Below, one piece after another: positions 1 through 5,647 of a stretch of 10,942 nt of DNA (within the stretch, counting starts at the first letter, position 1; every line of letters begins with the position of its first letter). Origin of the DNA: an uncultured Lachnospiraceae bacterium (GTDB lineage: Bacteria > Bacillota_A > Clostridia > Lachnospirales > Lachnospiraceae); assembly GCA_910587495.1 (NCBI GenBank), contig CAJUMT010000114.1, positions 1 to 10,942 of the forward strand. The letters are read 5' to 3'. Under the pieces are notes generated by a model. The model ran no database searches and was not told the DNA's origin. It saw only the letters and a program-made list of their open reading frames with translations. Made by a program: the position numbers and the translations under genes.

Positions 1-25
1 TCCTATTATTTTTATTTGTATTCAT
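1..25 (-). CDS. Start of a further gene, cut by window edge
   Basis: An ATG at 23-25 on the minus strand is preceded by AAAAAAGGAG (37-46) at about 11 bases, the same kind of ribosome binding site used by its neighbours. Only eight codons (MNTNKNNR) are inside the window. It follows the HNH/AP2 gene by 31 bases, so it is probably co-transcribed with it. The product cannot be named. Confidence 0.45.
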
Positions 26-56
26 AGTGTATTTACTCCTTTTTTAATTTATTGTT

Positions 57-1310
57 TTAATATGGTTTTACTTCAATTTTCAACAACTGCTTATATATAT
101 AATCAGGTATCTTGTCCTTATACTGCGCAGCCACTACCAGAATATCAGCCTGTTTCATTGCCTTATATTCTACAAATGCTTCTTCTGGCGTATCCCAATA
201 AGAAAGCTGTCTTGCCCTGTCATCGCCAGTGAAAGTGATCTCCCCATAATATTTACCAGTTTTGCTGTTATACCTTACACCCAGCGGCAATGTATTTCCT
301 GGAGTTTCTCCTTCCTTATAATGTTTTTTACTATTAGCAAGCAGGGTGTTTAATCCCTTCGGCAAAATACAGCAGTAATCAGGATAGTACATACCAGAAC
401 CATCACCAAATAAATCCTTGTCTACATCCATTTCTTCATCCCCGCATTCATAATAATGTTCCAGATACCATTTCACAAAAGACTTTGGATTTTTCAGCCA
501 CCCTTCCCACATAGCAGTCTTATTGTAACATTTATGTATGGAGTCTGTTTTTTCTGTAGCTCTGCATCTTGCCAAAATGCCATTATATACCTTATACGCA
601 TGATGACCCGCTTTATTCACATACTCTATGTATTCCTGCTCAAGATTTAATTCCTGCCATGTAACCTTACCAGTTTTGAGGTTTTTATAATCATCAGGCG
701 TAACAGTCAGAAGGTTTTTATACCAGTTGTTTGATGCATTTCCGTCTTTATGCCATATTTTGGATCTTCCTTTATATCTGACAAGGAATGCATCAACTAC
801 TAAATCTTCTGGCGTAGTCTCACGCCTGTATTTTGTTTTCAGTATCGAATATATGCGTTTTTCATTTTGTTCCTGTTTTTCCTCTAAAATAGAAATACAT
901 TCTTCTTCTGGCACGCCTACACTAAATACCTGTTCTATTTTTTTCTTTCTTTCATCAGGCTTCTTTTTTCCGCTTTTCATTTTAATTGCCGGATAGCTTA
1001 CAATTTGATTTTCAACCTCAAATATTGTATAATGGCATTTACCTTCTTTGTGCTTATAGAATGTATTTTTATCTTTACGATTCAGATTATTTACACATCT
1101 TCCATAATTACTGATCCAGTAGTTTTCAGTACCATTTACACGCACAAATACTTCAAAAGCATTTTTCAGCTTATATTTGATTGGATATTCTACTATTCTG
1201 CATTTATCCTTTGATATTTCCTGTAATTCTCCGTTTTCATCTAAGATAAACTGCATTTTTGATTCTGTTGTTTCTACTTCTACGTTTTCTATGATAATTT
1301 CTTTGTTCAT
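57..1310 (-). CDS. HNH endonuclease-like protein with C-terminal AP2-type domain
   Basis: The 417-residue protein reads as a phage homing-endonuclease-type protein. Residues about 64-80 (YWISNYGRCVNNLNRK) resemble the NUMOD4 DNA-binding motif. Residues 170-200 contain an HNH-like core, VVDAFLV followed by IWHKDGNASNNWYKNL, with H187, D189, N191 and N195 as likely catalytic or metal-site residues. Residues about 240-325 carry the block common in phage HNH/AP2 proteins, including VDKDLFGDG and the CCILPKGLN stretch. Residues about 340-398 (LPLGVRYN, KYYGEITF, then a helix) resemble the AP2 DNA-binding fold. Such proteins cut or bind specific DNA and spread as selfish genes, or act as accessory nucleases. 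The leader has AAAGGA about 16 bases before the ATG, rather far, so a slightly different start is possible. It stands alone between the hairpin-rich region and the next gene. The family call is good; target and activity are unknown. Confidence 0.72.
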   Translation of the reverse strand: MNKEIIIENVEVETTESKMQFILDENGELQEISKDKCRIVEYPIKYKLKNAFEVFVRVNGTENYWISNYGRCVNNLNRKDKNTFYKHKEGKCHYTIFEVENQIVSYPAIKMKSGKKKPDERKKKIEQVFSVGVPEEECISILEEKQEQNEKRIYSILKTKYRRETTPEDLVVDAFLVRYKGRSKIWHKDGNASNNWYKNLLTVTPDDYKNLKTGKVTWQELNLEQEYIEYVNKAGHHAYKVYNGILARCRATEKTDSIHKCYNKTAMWEGWLKNPKSFVKWYLEHYYECGDEEMDVDKDLFGDGSGMYYPDYCCILPKGLNTLLANSKKHYKEGETPGNTLPLGVRYNSKTGKYYGEITFTGDDRARQLSYWDTPEEAFVEYKAMKQADILVVAAQYKDKIPDYIYKQLLKIEVKPY

Positions 1311-1490
1311 TGTTACTTATAAAAATTCCTTTCAATTTCGATATGTCTTTAGATAACTCAGCACCATTTTGTGTCCAGCTAATAATTGAGCATCCAGATT
1401 TGAATGCTCTGAATCACTATTCGTAATAAAAAAAGACAATACGATTGATTCATACTGTCTCTGTAAATACCATATTCAATTGTATGTTCC

Positions 1491-1504
1491 CGCCAAAATT
1501 GGCG
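1491..1504. repeat. Palindrome CGCCAAAATTGGCG (AA spacer)
   Basis: A perfect 6-bp dyad around a two-base AA spacer. Its rule (GC-rich arm, AA/TT inner pairs, AA or TT spacer) recurs at 1518-1527, 1667-1676, 1894-1903, 4140-4159, 4172-4187 and 4658-4671. The longer copy at 4140-4159 contains this same CGCCAA/TTGGCG arm pair in the opposite orientation. Confidence 0.8.
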
Positions 1505-1561
1505 ACATCTCAATTCTGCAAAATTGCGATAATTACGTTCCCAGATTTAGAAACACTGATT

Positions 1562-1580
1562 TTCCCCGTTTGTTGGGGAA
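1562..1580. repeat. Hairpin TTCCCC / GGGGAA with 7-base loop
   Basis: Six perfect base pairs enclose GTTTGTT. The arms recur in the palindrome at 1786-1801 (GTTCCCC and GGGGAAC), the only other CCCC/GGGG stem in the hairpin-rich region. Confidence 0.75.
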
Positions 1581-1689
1581 TTATATGGCAAACCTTTTAA
1601 AGCGTTCGCTTATCAGACTTCGGATATACATACTACGCACTTTCGGATGTCCGGAAATAGGAGTCACCAAAATTGGCATGTCCTCTTTC

Positions 1690-1703
1690 GACCACTTGTG
1701 GTC
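1690..1703. repeat. Palindrome GACCAC-TT-GTGGTC
   Basis: A perfect 6-bp dyad with a TT spacer. It belongs to the same two-base-spacer class as other hairpins in the region, though its arms do not have the AA/TT inner pairs. Confidence 0.75.
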
Positions 1704-1785
1704 TAACCAGTGCAAGATTTCCCCCGTTGATATTTAGAAAAATCTGTATAAAAATGATAACAACCGTACTTGCAGATACATACCT

Positions 1786-1801
1786 GTTCCCCGCGGGGAA
1801 C
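1786..1801. repeat. Perfect palindrome GTTCCCCGCGGGGAAC
   Basis: Sixteen bases that equal their own reverse complement, including a central SacII-like CCGCGG, within otherwise AT-rich DNA. It is followed at once by a second hairpin (1801-1822, CCATAGT paired to ACTACGG with one mismatch), so the two would stack if transcribed or single-stranded. Confidence 0.85.
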
Positions 1802-2124
1802 CATAGTCTCACGGAACTACGGTATACGGTGAAATATCGTACATCTATAGTAATCCAAACATGTAACAGGTGTATCATAACAATACAACCAATCCAATTT
1901 TGGCTTCGTTACCCACAGCAAAAAAACACTTTCCATATTTACGGAATCTGTTTGAACCGAAATCGTAAGATGTATTCACTGTGCAATTTTACACAATCAG
2001 ATTCCCAGAATAGGAATACGACCTCTCCCAAAATTAGCAATTGGTTAAACTGACATTCAAATAGGCAAATCACAGTCCTTCTAAACAAGCTGAAAATTCG
2101 ACCCATCAATTCTGTCGAGGTGCA

Positions 2125-3228
2125 TCAATACAGATCATCTATATCAATGAGTCCTGAATCCTTTTCAGTAATGCAAAATAACCCTTGATTACATTCATCG
2201 TGTGATTCATTTTTGCGTAGTTCATTCTGTCCCACACAATCTATATTCGTCAGGTTCATTTGAACCTCACATTTTGTAGGCAAGTCCAGTATTTCCTCTA
2301 TAGAAAAATCATGTTCTATTGAATTAGGTTCTCCCCAGTTGTCATCAGCCGCATTTCTCACCTCATCAGGAAATACTGATAGATCCAATAACTCACCCTG
2401 TTTATACTCACCATCATAACAACCTTCGACTGGTTTATATTTCAACGATTTATTGTATGCCAGACATTCCTTATATAAAGCAATCACAACATCTGGATTA
2501 TTTATATACTTCTTTGCACCCTCACAATAGGCATTGTATCTTAGTTTGATTGCCCTTCTATCCAATTTCTCAATAAATTCTTCACATTCCACGGTATCAG
2601 AATATTTTTGCGCTTCATCAATGACGGCATTTCTGTCACAATATCTGCCATATGAATTATTCAGTTTGTAATATGTACCATTTGTCCTACGCTTTTTATG
2701 CCTATATACATATATAAGCTGCATCTTCTCTAATTGTTCCATGTAATCATTGACTGTCTCTTTCCCATATCCCCACAATGCTGTCATTTCATCCTGTGGC
2801 ATATGCCATTCCTTAGCCTGGTTATTGATCGTACCAATCAAGGAACAGAAGAACGAAAATACGTTAAAGGGCTTATTCGCTTTTTCAAATATAATCTGCA
2901 TCTCCCATTGTTCCAAAACAACAAACTTTTTCTTATCGAAACTTACCTCTAATCCTTTACCAGAGAAAATATAATTGTCATTATCCTGATTTATAATCTC
3001 TATAATCCCTTTTTTCACAAGTGACTGTATAGCACTTCTAATTCCATCAATTATGGTTCGTTCCTTCCTGTTTGCTGATTTCAAAAATTTACTTGTCATC
3101 TCATATCCTATCAAGCTGACAGACGTACTAAGATGTCCATATTTCTTACAGTACATTCCATTGAGTATTGCTAACAAAACGGTTTCTTTATCATCTGTAT
3201 TTAATTGTTTGTCCAAAAATAATTTCAT
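2125..3228 (-). CDS. Double winged-helix protein, candidate replication initiator or regulator
   Basis: The 367-residue protein appears to carry two winged-helix domains in tandem. The first is about residues 14-92 (ETVLLAILNGMY, a recognition-helix region near SVSLIGYEM, a linker of charged residues, then IQSLVKKGIIEII and a beta wing at NYIFSG). The second is about 118-190 (NVFSFFCSLIGTI, MPQDEMTALWGYGKETVNDYMEQLEKMQLIYVYRH split by a turn). Residues 195-260 look helical. The tail from about 285 is acidic and contains DFSIEEILDLP, which may be a partner-binding or dimer segment. Two winged helices in tandem are typical of plasmid and phage initiators of the Rep_3 kind, but I see no diagnostic motif, so a transcription regulator is equally possible. 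The start is supported by AAAGGA 11 bases upstream. The dyads at 3504-3564 lie upstream of the small ORF before it, and the hairpin-rich region lies just downstream, which fits a replication or regulatory module. Confidence 0.55.
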   Translation of the reverse strand: MKLFLDKQLNTDDKETVLLAILNGMYCKKYGHLSTSVSLIGYEMTSKFLKSANRKERTIIDGIRSAIQSLVKKGIIEIINQDNDNYIFSGKGLEVSFDKKKFVVLEQWEMQIIFEKANKPFNVFSFFCSLIGTINNQAKEWHMPQDEMTALWGYGKETVNDYMEQLEKMQLIYVYRHKKRRTNGTYYKLNNSYGRYCDRNAVIDEAQKYSDTVECEEFIEKLDRRAIKLRYNAYCEGAKKYINNPDVVIALYKECLAYNKSLKYKPVEGCYDGEYKQGELLDLSVFPDEVRNAADDNWGEPNSIEHDFSIEEILDLPTKCEVQMNLTNIDCVGQNELRKNESHDECNQGLFCITEKDSGLIDIDDLY

Positions 3229-3269
3229 ATAAATAATGTCCTTTCACATAAATCAAATTAATTTTCTTA

Positions 3270-3463
3270 TTATTTTTCAGCGTTTTCATATTGGATCAAT
3301 TTTACAGCATCAAAATATCTTCTATCTGCCATAAAAACATGATACACACACGTCCATCCCTGTCACCTATGCCACAACCAATAGGATGAATACCTTTCTT
3401 AAATAACAAATTGCACTCCTGTAAATCATAGTTATAAATTGGTTTAATATTTTTGTTGTACAT
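3270..3463 (-). pseudogene. Small phage-type ORF with a one-base frameshift (DUF5659-like)
   Basis: An ATG at 3461-3463 with AAAGGG upstream opens a frame that reads MYNKNIKPIYNYDLQECNLL, then FKKGIHPIGCGIGDRDGR and VCIMF, before stopping at 3302-3304 after an implausible tail. Shifting by one base at the run of five T (minus strand, about 3336-3340) continues sensibly as MADRRYFDAVKLIQYENAEK and a TAA at 3270-3272. The joined product of about 64 residues resembles small phage and plasmid proteins of the DUF5659 type, of unknown function. One missing base in a homopolymer explains it. This may be a true mutation, an assembly error, or, less likely, programmed slippage on TTTTTA. It sits 41 bases before the winged-helix gene and was probably its operon partner. 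Confidence 0.55.
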
Positions 3464-3503
3464 AAATCATTACCCTTTCTTAAATCAAGCCTAAGTTTCA
3501 CTT

Positions 3504-3564
3504 TCGACAAATAGATGTCGATTTTCCTAATTTCTCCTAGGACAAGTTGACATCAATTTGTCGA
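3504..3564. promoter_or_regulatory. Pair of inverted dyads, possible operator or iteron
   Basis: Positions 3504-3521 form TCGACA-AATAGA-TGTCGA. Positions 3547-3564 (TTGACATCAATTTGTCGA) match the reverse complement of that site at 16 of 18 bases, so one site is present twice in opposite orientation with 25 bases between. The second copy is nested in a longer hairpin at 3541-3562 (GACAA-G-TTGA-CA-TCAA-T-TTGTC). The pair lies 40-100 bases upstream of the small ORF and winged-helix gene, where an autoregulator or initiator would bind. No clear -35/-10 pair was recognised. Confidence 0.55.
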
Positions 3565-3703
3565 TTCCGATACTACTACTAAAGGAGATAATATTTACTA
3601 CAAGAGATCCATTTGTACCCCTAACGGGGTTACACTTTGAGTTTATCATTTATAGTTTATTTCTTTCTGTATGTTTCCTTGTTTAAATTTATAGTTCTAT
3701 CAA

Positions 3704-3742
3704 TTATTCTTCTAAATCATAATTGTAATACCTCTTTCTCAT
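3704..3742 (-). pseudogene. Very short ORF resembling the start of the neighbouring small gene
   Basis: An ATG at 3740-3742 has AAGGA seven bases upstream and encodes only MRKRYYNYDLEE before TAA. YYNYDLEE resembles IYNYDLQE near the N-terminus of the frameshifted ORF at 3270-3463. After the stop the frame reads LIEL and stops again. It may be a decayed paralogue, a leader peptide or chance. Confidence 0.3.
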
Positions 3743-3939
3743 ATACTATTCCTTCGCCTTATTATTGTTTCATTGTAACTAACTAATATTTTTCTGCCAT
3801 GTAACATCCTATTTTGGGACACCACATAATTACATTTCTTCATCTGAATCTAAATCTGAAAACTTAACAAAAATCCCATATTTGCATTTTGTAACTGTTC
3901 ATCCCATAAATCAAAATGTTAAATTTCTCACTGTAAATA

Positions 3940-3970
3940 GGACTGAACATTTCATTCAGCCCTTTTATTT
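3940..3970 (+). terminator. Hairpin followed by T-rich tract
   Basis: GGACTGAA (3940-3947) pairs with TTCAGCCC (3955-3962) with one A-C mismatch and a 7-base loop, followed on the plus strand by TTTTATTT. It has the form of an intrinsic terminator on the plus strand, although no plus-strand gene leads into it; it might block antisense transcription. On the minus strand the following bases are TATTT, so weak bidirectional action is possible. Confidence 0.4.
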
Positions 3971-4008
3971 ACTTTTTTTGATTGCCCTGTAATAACAATT
4001 ATTTAGTT

Positions 4009-4187
4009 CAGCCAAATTTTCGGCTGTATCATTTTTTCTAAAGTGAAACTGTTCCACTTAGAATTTTCACTCACAGCCAAATGGTTGTCTCCTAAATTTT
4101 AACCATCACAAAATCGTGGACGTTAGGTTTCGGGGCTGTACTCGCCAATTTTGGCGAGTCATATTTTTCACGGTCGAATTTTCGACC
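4009..4187. repeat. Cluster of AATTTT-centred palindromes downstream of the phage-type operon
   Basis: Hairpins are CAGCC/GGCTG at 4009-4026 around AAATTTTC, ACAGCCAAATGGTTGT at 4073-4088 with one mismatch, a perfect 9-bp stem at 4140-4159 (ACTCGCCAATTTTGGCGAGT), and a perfect 7-bp stem at 4172-4187 (GGTCGAATTTTCGACC). The last two lie just after the stop of the 97-residue gene and could end transcription or protect the transcript's 3' end, but neither is followed by a T tract on the minus strand. They share the AA/TT spacer rule with hairpins 2-3 kb away. Confidence 0.7.
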
Positions 4188-4203
4188 ATATGGCAGAAGA
4201 CTT

Positions 4204-4497
4204 CTAATAAATATCTTCCGCAACCAGATAATCAACCTCTTTCTTTATCCTTTCCATCTCATTACTATAAATCCTGTATGCTGTAATCTTTGCTGATTCT
4301 ATGGAATCATATTTTTCAGGCTGTAATCTTCTGAGATTTCCTTTACCAAAACAATACAAAAGATACTTTTCTTCTTTTGGTTCATAGTTAATCTTAAATT
4401 CCATCTTTATCACGCCACATAAATTAATTTCACAATGGCTACATACAGTCACACCATCTGATATAATATCTTTCCATTCTAATTCTTTGAACTGCAT
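4204..4497 (-). CDS. Hypothetical protein, 97 residues
   Basis: The product is not recognised. The N-terminal part has VCSHCEINLCG (residues about 18-28), with three cysteines and a histidine that could bind a metal. It is followed by a beta-rich stretch (MEFKINYEP, KYLLYCFGKGNL) and a helical, charged C-terminus (ESAKITAYRIYSNEMERIKK). The start is supported by AAAGGA eight bases upstream. It is the last gene of the minus-strand cluster, 15 bases after the 58-residue gene, and ends with TAG 16 bases before a perfect palindrome. Its composition and position suggest an accessory phage gene. No function can be assigned. Confidence 0.6.
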   Translation of the reverse strand: MQFKELEWKDIISDGVTVCSHCEINLCGVIKMEFKINYEPKEEKYLLYCFGKGNLRRLQPEKYDSIESAKITAYRIYSNEMERIKKEVDYLVAEDIY

Positions 4498-4512
4498 ATA
4501 ATGTTTCCTTTA

Positions 4513-4689
4513 CTAATTTTTTCTTAACGGACACCATTTGGGTTTTTTCTTTGGCAACTTATTTATACTCAACTTCCCCATATCATCAATTCTGCCTTCA
4601 TGGTCACAATAATAAATCCTCTTACCGTAATCATACATTCTTATGTATTCGCATTCAGCGCAATTTTGCGCCCTTGCTTCTCTATCCAT
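4513..4689 (-). CDS. Small Cys-rich protein, 58 residues, possible zinc-binding
   Basis: A 58-codon frame with ATG at 4687-4689 and TAG at 4513-4515. It encodes NCAECEYIRMYDYGKRIYYC near the start, then DHEGRIDD and a basic C-terminus KKKPKWCPLRKN. The pattern C10-x2-C13, C28-x-H30 and C53 suggests a single zinc knuckle. Small phage and plasmid proteins of this type are common and mostly of unknown role. The start lies six bases after the HU stop, so translation is probably coupled. The stop TAG is followed directly by TAA. The first part of the gene contains the palindrome GCGCAATTTTGCGC at 4658-4671. The frame is well supported by coupling to both neighbours; the function is unknown. Confidence 0.6.
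   Translation of the reverse strand: MDREARAQNCAECEYIRMYDYGKRIYYCDHEGRIDDMGKLSINKLPKKKPKWCPLRKN
4658..4671. repeat. Palindrome GCGCAATTTTGCGC within a coding region
   Basis: A perfect 6-bp dyad with a TT spacer, inside the 58-residue gene. It obeys the same arm and spacer rule as the intergenic palindromes. Confidence 0.8.
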
Positions 4690-4695
4690 ACCTCA

Positions 4696-4977
4696 TCATT
4701 CTCCATTTTCAATCTTATCCATCAATGCATCACTGGCAGTAAATTTTATCTTTTTGAAGGACGGAATCATATATTCTTTCCCATTTTTCGGATTCCTGCC
4801 GACTCTTTCTTTTGTAGTCTTTAATTCAAACTTACCCAAACCATATAGTCTTACTGTATTATCTTCTTTAAGTCCTTCTACGAGTATTTCAAAAAATGTG
4901 TTTAACTCTTTCTCCGCTTTTGCTAATGTGATCTTTTGTTTCTCAGCCAATTTCTTGATAAATTCTGTTTTGGTCAT
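4696..4977 (-). CDS. HU-family histone-like DNA-binding protein
   Basis: The 93-residue protein has the full HU/IHF layout and length. Residues 1-40 give the helical dimer body (MTKTEFIKKLAEKQKITLAK onward). GLGKFELKTTKER (about 46-58) is the beta-saddle entry. GRNPKNGKEYMIP (60-72) includes the R61-N62-P63 tip that inserts into the minor groove and bends DNA. FKKIKFTASDALMDKI closes the fold. HU dimers compact and bend DNA with little sequence preference and help replication, recombination and phage packaging. The start is supported by AAAGGGG about 11 bases upstream. The gene lies between the phage-like protein and the 58-residue gene in an operon with short gaps. Its AT-rich location in the element suggests an element-encoded copy, not the host's main HU. 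Confidence 0.92.
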   Translation of the reverse strand: MTKTEFIKKLAEKQKITLAKAEKELNTFFEILVEGLKEDNTVRLYGLGKFELKTTKERVGRNPKNGKEYMIPSFKKIKFTASDALMDKIENGE

Positions 4978-4995
4978 TTTTATTTATCCCCTTTC

Positions 4996-5433
4996 CTATC
5001 CTCTTACAGGTATTCCCTTACTTTTTAGATATTGAATCGCTGTTTGCAACAAGCTCCCATTGTCGATTGTATTGCGCATTGTATCATCCCATACATGAGG
5101 CTCATGGCTCGTTGCTATACCGCCATGTAAGCCCTCATTCGCCCATCTTGCCACCTCATACCCGGTAGCATTTACATAATTATTCATGGAATCATAATCT
5201 ATATATACGCTTGCCCTTGCGCCGTTTTTATATGGCCTGGCATCTACTTTTACAGCCGAATAGAGGAAATCTTTTGTCCTCTGATAACTGTCCGGAGTCC
5301 ATCCAGTATAATAGTCATATAAGAAATAATTCAGTGTTTCATATACTTTATCTGCCATTTTATCCACCATTTTTACGAGTACAGGCTGTAATGCCCTTTC
5401 TAAATCCTGCATATTATTTATATTTCTTGCCAT
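4996..5433 (-). CDS. Phage-like protein, possibly HK97-gp10 or tail-completion type
   Basis: Starting at the ATG 5431-5433, which has AGAAAGGAGA seven bases upstream, the product has 145 residues. An upstream in-frame ATG at 5458-5460 lacks such a site. The N-terminus (NNMQDLERALQPVLVKMVDKM) is a helix. It is followed by YTGWTPDSYQRTKDFLYSAV and a beta stretch (ASVYIDYDSMN), then YEVARWANEGLHGG and HVWDDTMRNTIDNG, and a helical end. The order helix, then P-x-x-Y-x-R-T-x-x-L-x-x-S, then beta strands recalls HK97-gp10-like neck or tail-completion proteins, but this is a fold-level impression. The cold-shock ORF ends just before this gene's ATG (stop at 5438-5440). It ends in TAG 18 bases before the HU gene. 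Confidence 0.5.
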   Translation of the reverse strand: MARNINNMQDLERALQPVLVKMVDKMADKVYETLNYFLYDYYTGWTPDSYQRTKDFLYSAVKVDARPYKNGARASVYIDYDSMNNYVNATGYEVARWANEGLHGGIATSHEPHVWDDTMRNTIDNGSLLQTAIQYLKSKGIPVRG

Positions 5434-5437
5434 TTCT

Positions 5438-5647
5438 TTATCTCCTTTCTGGTACTTCAATTACTGTTACATTTTTTGCGTTATAGTCGCTCCGGTCATT
5501 TCGGAATGCTTTAAAGTATACATAATATCCTTTATCGAGATATTCTCCCTATAGTCTGGAACCATGGATAAAATAGGTATTGCCATCTTCTCCATAGATA
5601 AATCCATACTTTCTGTCGTGGTAATACCGTGTTACTCTGCCGTACAT
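5438..5647 (-). pseudogene. Cold-shock-domain protein gene with in-frame amber codon
   Basis: From the ATG at 5645-5647, which overlaps the preceding stop as TAATG, the frame reads MYGRVTRYYHDRKYGFIYG, then EDGNTYFIHGSRL, then TAG at 5549-5551. It continues without further stops as GEYLDKGYYVYFKAFRNDRS and DYNAKNVTVIEVPERR to TAA at 5438-5440. The whole 69-codon frame is a cold-shock domain (OB fold, single-stranded RNA/DNA binding): KYGFIYG stands for RNP1 and YFIHGS for RNP2. The amber falls where family members commonly have Q in SAIQGEGF, so CAG to TAG would suffice. If TAG stops translation, only the first three strands are made. Alternatives are readthrough or a sequencing error. Tight coupling to both neighbours indicates the gene was functional recently. 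Confidence 0.72.

Larger units (their letters stand above)
1380..2124. other. Gene-free region packed with about 19 short hairpins
   Basis: No convincing gene lies between the HNH/AP2 start and the winged-helix gene. Instead there are closely spaced inverted repeats, mostly with 4-8 bp stems. Positions read by eye: 1388-1409, 1411-1422, 1434-1460, 1491-1504, 1518-1527, 1562-1580, 1600-1611, 1642-1658, 1667-1676, 1690-1703, 1786-1801 (perfect 16-bp palindrome), 1801-1822, 1869-1889, 1894-1903, 1931-1946, 1980-1995, 2001-2017, 2028-2044 and 2098-2118. Stem sequences differ from one to the next, which argues against one repeated protein-binding site and suits a folded RNA or single-stranded DNA. 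Possible roles are a large structured RNA of a mobile element, or an origin region belonging to the adjacent replication-type gene. Neither strand shows a clear promoter or terminator, so direction is unknown. Confidence 0.55.
3565..4008. other. AT-rich intergenic stretch with short or decayed reading frames
   Basis: No intact gene is evident. On the minus strand there are fragments such as YGIFVKFSDLDSDEEM ending at TAA, and a 28-codon frame starting MFSPIYSEKFNILIYG with an AAAGGG upstream; they lie in different frames and could be remnants of one small gene. A hairpin, GTACCCC-TAA-CGGGGTTAC with one bulge, lies near 3615-3632. Confidence 0.3.

Noticed and set aside
1480..2053. Plus-strand open frames of 85 and 126 codons in the hairpin-rich region
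   Set aside because: No ribosome site, odd composition, and they run through many palindromes. All supported genes are on the other strand.
1380..2124. CRISPR array
   Set aside because: The hairpin stems differ in sequence and spacing is irregular; there is no constant direct repeat.
4140..4187. Rho-independent terminators at the end of the 97-residue gene
   Set aside because: The stems are perfect but no T tract follows on the minus strand, so they are listed as palindromes.
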